From NCBI GenBank assembly GCA_038214085.1, contig JBBQSF010000089.1, positions 1 to 13,277 on the forward strand: DNA of 13,277 bases. The letters are read 5' to 3'. The stretch comes from JBBQSF01 sp038214085. GTDB lineage: Bacteria; Bacteroidota; Bacteroidia; Bacteroidales; CG2-30-32-10. Below, in pieces: positions 8,069 through 13,277 of this stretch; within the stretch, counting starts at the first letter, position 1; each line of letters begins with the position of its first letter. A program made the translations under genes and the position numbers. The notes under the pieces were generated by a model. That model saw only the letters and a program-made list of their open reading frames with translations. It was not told the origin of the DNA and ran no database searches.

Positions 8069-8098
8069 TTTGCAGCCAAAGCAAAATTTTTATATTTG
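8069..8098 (+). promoter_or_regulatory. Strong Bacteroidota-type promoter for the small lipoprotein
   Basis: TTTG at 8069-8072 (-33) and TATATTTG at 8091-8098 (-7, an exact TAnnTTTG match) are separated by 18 bases. Transcription would start a few bases after 8100, leaving a leader of roughly 30 bases before the ATG at 8134. This is the best promoter match in the window. Confidence 0.65.
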
Positions 8099-8133
8099 CA
8101 CTAGTTAACAATTCTGAAACATTTTGTAAAATT

Positions 8134-8262
8134 ATGAAAAAAGTTTTATTGATCGCCGCAACATTACTTCTGTTAGGAACTATTTTATCATCGTGCAAAA
8201 CGCATGAACGCTGCCCTGCATATAGCAAAGCCAGTTCTCAAAATACCGAAAAACCGGCTTAA
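8134..8262 (+). CDS. Small predicted lipoprotein (42 residues)
   Basis: A 42-residue protein starting at the ATG at 8134. It has a basic MKK, a hydrophobic core (residues 4-18) and an L-S-S-C lipobox with Cys21 as the predicted lipid attachment site. The mature part is only 22 residues: it begins C-K-T-H-E-R-C-P-A-Y and ends in a polar, Ser/Gln/Lys-rich tail. Very small lipoproteins with a 'CPAY'-like motif recur in Bacteroidota as I remember them, but I know no function. An upstream in-frame extension to 8056 would run through the promoter and lose the N-terminal signal, so it is not used. The gene has its own promoter (8069-8098) and terminator (8288-8318), so it forms a single-gene transcription unit. 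The mature peptide has two cysteines, Cys21 (lipidated) and Cys27. Confidence 0.8.
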   Translation: MKKVLLIAATLLLLGTILSSCKTHERCPAYSKASSQNTEKPA

Positions 8263-8287
8263 ACATATTTTTTATTTTTTTTATTTT

Positions 8288-8318
8288 CCATGGTAAATCT
8301 TTTTATCATGGTTTTTTT
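8288..8318 (+). terminator. Rho-independent terminator after the small lipoprotein gene
   Basis: CCATGGTAA (8288-8296) pairs with TTATCATGG (8303-8311) as a 9-bp stem containing one G-U pair. The loop has six bases, and seven Ts follow at 8312-8318. It lies 25 bases after the stop codon at 8262. Confidence 0.8.
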
Positions 8319-8349
8319 GTTTATTCTCCTCCTATTTTTTGTAATTTTG
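8316..8349 (+). promoter_or_regulatory. Promoter for the exported protein / lipA unit
   Basis: TTTG at 8316-8319 (-33) and TAATTTTG at 8342-8349 (-7, exact TAnnTTTG) are spaced 22 bases apart. The start codon at 8370 leaves a short leader. The -33 element lies in the T-tract of the preceding terminator, so the two transcription units are packed end to end. Confidence 0.55.
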
Positions 8350-8369
8350 TTGTTTATTGAGTTCGAAAA

Positions 8370-9128
8370 ATGAGAAAGATAATCCTTTTTATTTTAGCTT
8401 TTGGTTTTAGCTTGTTTGGTTATTCACAGCAAAACATGACTCAGGATTCACTTTTGAGTGACACAAAAATATTATTACGCAAAGAAAACAGCGGGTTTTT
8501 AATGATTCACACCTCTGGATTCGGTGCTGGTTTTAGAATGGGCAAACATCTTACTGGTTACAAAAAGAGAATGCTCGAATTTGAACTCACAGGCTTTAAG
8601 CATCCTAAAGAAATAAAATCCATAAATCCATACTTCGAAAATTCAAAAAGTTATATTTATGGTAAGATGAACTCCTTTTTTCTTGTTCATGCAGGCTGGG
8701 GCAGGCAAAAAATAATAAATAGTAAACCATACTGGGGCGGGATTGAACTAAGATATTTTTATTCTGGTGGAATTTCAATGGGTTTATTGAAACCTGTGTA
8801 TCTTTATATATTGAATGAGACTAACGATCCAAAACTGTATAATATCACTATTGAAAAATATGACCCCAACAAACATTTTTCTGAAAATATTTACGGAAGA
8901 GCTCCCTTTCAATATGGTTTCGGAAAAATTAAGCCCATGCCCGGAATTTATGCAAAAGTCGGCCTGAACTTTGAATACGGCGCCTACGATGAAAGTATAA
9001 AAGCTATTGAAGCAGGTGTTTTTATTGACCTTTACGCAAAACCAGTTCCCATAATGGCATACAACACCAATCAGAATCTGTTTCTTTCTCTTTACCTTGC
9101 ATTTCATTTTGGCAGCAGAAGTAATTAA
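8370..9128 (+). CDS. Exported, probably outer-membrane beta-barrel protein of unknown function
   Basis: A 252-residue protein with a Sec signal peptide (MRKIILFILAFGFSLFGYS, cleavage near residues 19-20 before Gln) and no lipobox. The mature part is rich in aromatic and glycine residues with alternating polar/hydrophobic stretches typical of outer-membrane strands, for example G-I-E-L-R-Y-F-Y (124-131), I-Y-A-K-V-G-L-N-F-E-Y-G (193-204), A-G-V-F-I-D-L-Y-A (215-223) and L-F-L-S-L-Y-L-A-F-H-F-G (237-248). The last strand sits almost at the C-terminus, as in small barrels, though the final residue is Asn rather than aromatic. I know no named family for it. It starts 51 bases after a hairpin terminator, has its own promoter, and ends 22 bases before lipA, so the two are probably cotranscribed. 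A link to lipoylation is not evident. Barrel topology is inferred from strand pattern only. Confidence 0.82.
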   Translation: MRKIILFILAFGFSLFGYSQQNMTQDSLLSDTKILLRKENSGFLMIHTSGFGAGFRMGKHLTGYKKRMLEFELTGFKHPKEIKSINPYFENSKSYIYGKMNSFFLVHAGWGRQKIINSKPYWGGIELRYFYSGGISMGLLKPVYLYILNETNDPKLYNITIEKYDPNKHFSENIYGRAPFQYGFGKIKPMPGIYAKVGLNFEYGAYDESIKAIEAGVFIDLYAKPVPIMAYNTNQNLFLSLYLAFHFGSRSN

Positions 9129-9150
9129 TTTAGCTCGAAACAGAATTTGA

Positions 9151-10038
9151 ATGGAAGCCGATCAAAACAAACCTAAACAAAAACATATTCCCAAACCCGA
9201 ATGGCTTAGGATTAAGCTGCCTAAAAGTGGTGAATACTCCTATTTAAAAAGTCATCTCAACAAATTCAATCTCCATACAATTTGTGAAAGTGGTAATTGC
9301 CCTAACATGGGTGAATGCTGGGAGAAAAAAACCGCTACTTTTCTGATTCTTGGTGATATCTGCACTCGTTCATGTAGATTTTGCGCTGTTAAAACCGGGA
9401 AACCTCTTCCCGTTGATTTTCAAGAGGCTGAAAGAATCGCAGAAGTAGCAACTCAAATGGGGCTTAAACATGTTGTACTCACTTCAGTTGACAGAGATGA
9501 TCTGCCCGATGGCGGAGCTTCCGTTTGGGCTGAAACAATTATAAGGTTAAAGCAAAAAAATCCAGGAATTACTGTAGAAGCACTTATTCCTGATTTTAAA
9601 GGAAAAACTGATGATATTAACACCGTAATAAATTCAAAGCCCGATATCATTTCTCATAATCTTGAAACTGTTGAAAGGTTAACAAAAAAAGTCAGAATAT
9701 TTGCTGAATACCTAACGAGTTTAAAAGTGATTCAGCACATTTCAGAAAAAGGAATAATCTCAAAATCGGGAATTATGCTCGGACTTGGCGAAAATAATGA
9801 TGAAATTCTCAAAACTATGGACGATCTTATAGCTGTAAACTGTTCAATTTTGACCATTGGCCAGTATCTTCAGCCATCGAGAACGCATTTGCCTGTTGAA
9901 AAATATTATACTCCAGAAGAATTTTTTAATTTCAAACAAAAAGGTCTTCAAAAAGGGTTCAGATTTGTAGAAAGCGGACCACTAGTCCGTTCATCCTATC
10001 ATGCTGAAGAACAGTTAATCTGTTCCGTTAACTTGTAA
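9151..10038 (+). CDS. lipA: Lipoyl synthase (radical SAM)
   Basis: Inserts two sulfurs into protein-bound octanoyl groups to make the lipoyl cofactor of 2-oxoacid dehydrogenases and the glycine cleavage system; cytoplasmic. The 295-residue length is normal. The auxiliary, sacrificial 4Fe-4S cluster ligands are C45, C50 and C56 (C-E-S-G-N-C-P-N-M-G-E-C-W). The radical SAM cluster is C71-x3-C75-x2-C78 (C-T-R-S-C-R-F-C). The C-terminal R-S-S-Y-H-A (280-285) supplies the serine ligand to the auxiliary cluster. The L-T-S-V-D-R-D-D-L-P-D-G-G-A segment typical of the family is also present. All signature residues are intact. The ATG at 9151 is preceded by a short A-rich spacer after the upstream exported-protein gene. 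lipB is not in the window. Confidence 0.98.
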   Translation: MEADQNKPKQKHIPKPEWLRIKLPKSGEYSYLKSHLNKFNLHTICESGNCPNMGECWEKKTATFLILGDICTRSCRFCAVKTGKPLPVDFQEAERIAEVATQMGLKHVVLTSVDRDDLPDGGASVWAETIIRLKQKNPGITVEALIPDFKGKTDDINTVINSKPDIISHNLETVERLTKKVRIFAEYLTSLKVIQHISEKGIISKSGIMLGLGENNDEILKTMDDLIAVNCSILTIGQYLQPSRTHLPVEKYYTPEEFFNFKQKGLQKGFRFVESGPLVRSSYHAEEQLICSVNL

Positions 10039-10058
10039 TTTTCAACCGTTAACTTTTT
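10027..10058 (+). terminator. Possible terminator overlapping the end of lipA
   Basis: GTTAACTTG (10027-10035) can pair with CAA (10043-10045) and GTTAAC (10048-10053), with a two-base CC bulge on the 3' side and a seven-base loop. Five Ts follow at 10054-10058, then CTTT. The loop contains the lipA stop codon. The stem is AT-rich and so only moderately stable. Confidence 0.4.
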
Positions 10059-10152
10059 CTTTACTACCGAAAACTGATTTACATCTCAAATTTCAAATAA
10101 ATTTGTTAAATTTACATGTTAATTTCTGCTTAATAAAATTAAATAAAATCTT

Positions 10153-10183
10153 TTTGCAGGTTTTTAAAATATATGTATCTTGT
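10153..10183 (+). promoter_or_regulatory. Candidate promoter for the secreted propeller protein
   Basis: TTTG at 10153-10156 is followed after 19 bases by TATCTTGT at 10176-10183, a near match to TAnnTTTG. The leader to the ATG at 10243 would be about 50 bases and is very A/T-rich. The remainder of the 204-base gap after lipA shows only the possible terminator. Confidence 0.45.
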
Positions 10184-10242
10184 GGCACTTTTTAACAAAC
10201 ATTATAAAATATTATTTTATACCAAATAAATCAATTAACACT

Positions 10243-13200
10243 ATGAAGAACAAAAAGTTACTATTAAGTTTTCTTACATTGATTCTAGCGGGAAGCGTCA
10301 TGATTTTTGCAACTTCAGCAACAAAAAAGAACAGCAAATATACGCCACGCACTGAACAAAATGCAAAAAACAAAGCCGGCATCAATGGTGCAGTAGAATA
10401 TCTGGCTGCTATGAGAAACAACCCTATTACAGGTGATATCGATGTAAAATGGGTTGCAGAAGCAGAAAAAGATGTTAAATCACTTTCCAATCAAAAAGGA
10501 ACCAATACATTAGGTTTAAACTGGACTGAACTTGGCCCTGATAATATCGGTGGCAGAACCAGAGCAATTCTTATTGACAGGTCAAATACAAACATAATGT
10601 ATGCTGGTGGTGTTAGTGGTGGTTTATGGAAATCAACTACGGCCGGTTCTTCTTGGTCTAAAATCAACGACATGGCCGAAAATCTAGCCATTGTTAGTAT
10701 TGCTCAGGACAAAAACGGAGTAATTTATGTAGGAACCGGCGAAGGTCTTGCAAGCGGAATGGGTACTGCCAATGGCAGCACTGGTTTTATTGGAAAAGGG
10801 ATATTCAAATCAACTGATGGAGTTACCTTCACCTTACTTAGCTCAACTGCTCCTGCATCTGAAAATAATGCTTCTGCAGCATGGGCTTATGTTAATAAAC
10901 TTGCTTGCGACCCCAACACTTCCAGAATTTATGCAGCAACAAACAAAGGGTTAAAAACATCTGACGATGGTGGTGCAACATGGGTTGTTCCCATTAAATT
11001 CCCTAACGGTAATGACAATACTTCAGAAGCTACCGATGTGGATGTTGCTCCAGATGGCACTGTTATTACTTCATTAGGTAATAAATGTTATGTTTCTCCA
11101 AATGGCGATTTAGGTTCATTTGTCAATCAATCAAATTCTCAGACAGGCGATCTTCCTATAGGTGCAATTTCTAGAATTGAATTTGCTATTTCGCCTTCCA
11201 ATTCGAATTATATGTATGCAAGTATTGCCAGAACTGATGGTACTTTATATAATATTTACCGTTCAACTGATAAAGGCGATACATGGACAATAATAGGTCC
11301 TGGTGGAAGTCAGACTTTCCAGCCTTTAGGAAATCAGGGTTGGTACGATAACACTATTATTGTTCACCCAACCAATCCTGACAAAGTTTATGTTGGTGGT
11401 TTAGATTTATGGACATGGCAATTGGGGGGAACATGGACTCAAAATACATTATGGTATCTTGACCCAACAAGTGCATATTATATACATGCCGATCACCATG
11501 TATACATATTTCACCCTACAAATCCAAACATCATGTATGCTGGATCTGATGGGGGAGTTTCCCGTTCTTCTGACGGTGGAAATACATGGCAGACTATGAA
11601 CAAAAATTACAATACCATACAGTGCTACGCTCTTGCATGTTCACCAAGGGGTTTTGTAATGACGGGTACTCAGGATAATGGCACTTTGCTTTTACCCCAC
11701 CTAGGCTCTTTTCCAATGAACGCATATTCAGTAATGGGTGGAGATGGCGGATGGCCAGCATTCTCACACATTAATCCAGAAGTATTTTTTGCTACTACTT
11801 ATTATGCAGGCACAGGAAGATCTCCAGACTCTGGTACAACTTTTTACCCTGCACCAGATGGATCAAGCCCATTCTTTTCAACACGCATGATTCCTAGCGG
11901 AAGTTCTGCGGGAGCTGATAATTTTCCAGCCTCATTTGTCACACCAATGCTTATTTGGGAAAGTCTTAAAGATTTATATTCCTCCGATTCCATTAAATTT
12001 ACTCCCGAACCAATTGCTAATGAAAAAATGGGAAAAGGTTCTATTGGAGTTACTGAATTTTCAGGCACATTAGAACGCGACGGACAACCCAATGCCAAAG
12101 TAGTTCCAGGTACATTAAAAATTATTGCAGGGAATTTAAACTTGACGGATAATGGTAGTGGTGGATTTACTGGTAGTGTTAATACTTCAGGAACAAACAC
12201 TATCGATTACGCTACGGGAGCATTTCACCTTACATTTTCTTCAGCTCCAACTAATGGCGCTGCAATTCTTGGTTCTTATGACATAAAATACGATGCAGGA
12301 AGCCAGATAATTATTGCTAGTGGTAACAAACCAGGAAAATTTGCTTACCAGACTCCTAGTGCATTAACAAAAAATGACACAGTATTAATTCAGGATATTA
12401 TTCAAGCCAAATATTACATGGGCTTTAATAATGCTGTATGGATGACTAAAAGAGCATTGGATTTCGGAAAAACTCCTGTTTGGTATAAAGTGGCAACGTT
12501 ATCTGCTTCTACTTATCAAACTACACAGTGTATGACACTTTCAGGAGATGGCAACCACCTTTTTGTTGGAACTTCGAACGGAAAATTGTTTAGAATATCC
12601 AATCTGAGATCAGCTCAGGATTCATTATCTTCTGATGTTTCAAGTCCTTCTTGCGTGGTAACTGCAAAACAATTGACTATTAATTCTGCAAGCCGTGCTA
12701 TTACGTCAATAGCTGTTGACCCCAGCAATGCAAATAAAATCATTGTTACTTTAGGTAATTATGGCGATGCAATTTATGTTTACAGATCTGTTAATGCATT
12801 GGATTCTATCCCTACATTTACTTCTAAACAAGGAAATTTACCTAAAATGCCAGTTTATGGTTCATTGATTCCAATGTTTAATTCTAGCTCTGTTGTCTTA
12901 GGTACAGAATTTGGCGTGTTTGCTACTGACAATATAGATGCTGCTTCTGTTGTATGGACTGACGAAAATTCAGGCATGGCTCACGTTCCTGTTTACCAGT
13001 TAACACAACAAACCAATAATTTCCCATGGGTATCTAACTATGGTACAATTTATATTGGGACTCATGGCCGCGGAGTATTTGAATGTACTAAATATACAAG
13101 CATTATTGATAACTCGCAAACAGCTGACAATAACAATATCGCAATTCCATTAACTGTTTCGTTATATCCTAACCCTGTAAATGATAATGCTACCATTAAA

Positions 13201-13277
13201 TTCAATATTGCAAATTCAAGCGATGTTAAAATTAATGTTTATGATCTTCAGGGTAGGCTTGTAAGCAAATTTGATTT
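10243..13277 (+). CDS. Secreted Asp-box/sortilin-type beta-propeller protein with type IX sorting domain, partial at right edge
   Basis: The frame is open for 1011 codons from the ATG at 10243 to the window end with no stop; I translated it throughout. A signal peptide (MKNKKLLLSFLTLILAG ... A-T-S-A, cleavage near residue 26) is followed by a helical pro-like segment and G-P-D-N-I-G-G-R-T (98-106), a typical opening of Bacteroidota propeller proteins. Asp-box turns (S-x-D-x-G-x-T-W type) occur near 131-138 (degenerate), 190-196, 240-247, 341-348 and 442-449, each preceded by a strand such as I-M-Y-A-G. F-V-T-P-M-L-I-W-E-S near 565-575 leads to an atypical beta insert (about 599-683) before the propeller resumes. 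Y-P-N-P at 975-978 and I-N-V-Y-D-L-Q-G-R begin the Por secretion C-terminal sorting domain, cut about 30 residues in. Export to the cell surface by the type IX system is inferred from that domain. Enzymatic activity (glycosidase-like versus adhesive) cannot be told. Confidence 0.93.
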   Translation, partial: MKNKKLLLSFLTLILAGSVMIFATSATKKNSKYTPRTEQNAKNKAGINGAVEYLAAMRNNPITGDIDVKWVAEAEKDVKSLSNQKGTNTLGLNWTELGPDNIGGRTRAILIDRSNTNIMYAGGVSGGLWKSTTAGSSWSKINDMAENLAIVSIAQDKNGVIYVGTGEGLASGMGTANGSTGFIGKGIFKSTDGVTFTLLSSTAPASENNASAAWAYVNKLACDPNTSRIYAATNKGLKTSDDGGATWVVPIKFPNGNDNTSEATDVDVAPDGTVITSLGNKCYVSPNGDLGSFVNQSNSQTGDLPIGAISRIEFAISPSNSNYMYASIARTDGTLYNIYRSTDKGDTWTIIGPGGSQTFQPLGNQGWYDNTIIVHPTNPDKVYVGGLDLWTWQLGGTWTQNTLWYLDPTSAYYIHADHHVYIFHPTNPNIMYAGSDGGVSRSSDGGNTWQTMNKNYNTIQCYALACSPRGFVMTGTQDNGTLLLPHLGSFPMNAYSVMGGDGGWPAFSHINPEVFFATTYYAGTGRSPDSGTTFYPAPDGSSPFFSTRMIPSGSSAGADNFPASFVTPMLIWESLKDLYSSDSIKFTPEPIANEKMGKGSIGVTEFSGTLERDGQPNAKVVPGTLKIIAGNLNLTDNGSGGFTGSVNTSGTNTIDYATGAFHLTFSSAPTNGAAILGSYDIKYDAGSQIIIASGNKPGKFAYQTPSALTKNDTVLIQDIIQAKYYMGFNNAVWMTKRALDFGKTPVWYKVATLSASTYQTTQCMTLSGDGNHLFVGTSNGKLFRISNLRSAQDSLSSDVSSPSCVVTAKQLTINSASRAITSIAVDPSNANKIIVTLGNYGDAIYVYRSVNALDSIPTFTSKQGNLPKMPVYGSLIPMFNSSSVVLGTEFGVFATDNIDAASVVWTDENSGMAHVPVYQLTQQTNNFPWVSNYGTIYIGTHGRGVFECTKYTSIIDNSQTADNNNIAIPLTVSLYPNPVNDNATIKFNIANSSDVKINVYDLQGRLVSKFD

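Noticed and set aside
8056..8133. N-terminal extension of the small lipoprotein to 68 residues
   Set aside because: The extension runs over the promoter elements at 8069-8098 and would displace the lipoprotein signal peptide from the N-terminus.
10025..10056. Repeated CCGTTAACTT flanking the end of lipA, considered as a direct repeat or attachment site
   Set aside because: Only two copies 21 bases apart, no mobile gene nearby, and the self-complementary GTTAAC is better explained as the arms of a possible terminator.
10212..10954. Open frames on the minus strand and in another plus frame within the start of the propeller gene, and a minus-strand frame at 11844-12200
   Set aside because: They lie inside the continuous 1011-codon reading frame with signal peptide, Asp boxes and sorting domain, and their translations show no family features.
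1..13277. CRISPR arrays, tRNA/rRNA genes, insertion sequences, toxin-antitoxin or defence genes
   Set aside because: I looked for regularly spaced repeats, transposase-like or HTH-toxin pairs and tRNA-like cloverleaf sequences on both strands and saw none I could support.

Overview
The window looks like a stretch of ordinary, AT-rich chromosome from a Bacteroidota (Bacteroidetes) bacterium, most likely a Bacteroidales-like lineage. Several family markers support this: a Por/type IX secretion C-terminal sorting domain, a GWxTD-domain lipoprotein, a DUF2851 protein and an OppC-type permease with the long extracytoplasmic insert I associate with this phylum. Promoters of the TTTG / TAnnTTTG type and the near absence of Shine-Dalgarno sequences before start codons agree. 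I see no tRNA or rRNA gene, insertion sequence, phage gene, CRISPR array or riboswitch.

Layout. (1) Positions 1-122, minus strand: the first 40 codons of an exported protein that runs off the left edge. (2) 366-1640, plus: a DUF2851 protein whose stop codon directly abuts the stop of the convergent gene cluster. (3) 1641-8025, minus: five genes read leftward from ung (uracil-DNA glycosylase), through an Omp85-type outer-membrane protein, rmuC and a GWxTD lipoprotein to an OppC/DppC-like permease. Within pairs the genes overlap or nearly touch (ung/Omp85, rmuC/GWxTD, GWxTD/permease). A gap of about 108 bases before rmuC may hold a second promoter. (4) 8134-8318, plus: a stand-alone transcription unit with a clear promoter, a 42-residue lipoprotein gene and a hairpin terminator. 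(5) 8370-10038, plus: a predicted exported beta-rich protein of unknown function followed 22 bases later by lipA (lipoyl synthase), with a possible terminator at the end of lipA. (6) 10243 to the right edge, plus: a very long open frame (1011 codons, no stop) for a secreted Asp-box/sortilin-type beta-propeller protein carried by type IX secretion. It is cut inside its sorting domain.

Functionally the window mixes housekeeping DNA maintenance (ung, rmuC), cofactor synthesis (lipA) and cell-envelope functions (Omp85 protein, two lipoproteins, permease, secreted propeller). Nothing here amounts to a clearly new system. The points most worth a second look are the foreign-looking beta domain inside the propeller protein, the forced TTG start of the Omp85 gene, a nuclease-like residue pattern in DUF2851, and the tiny lipoprotein with its own promoter and terminator.
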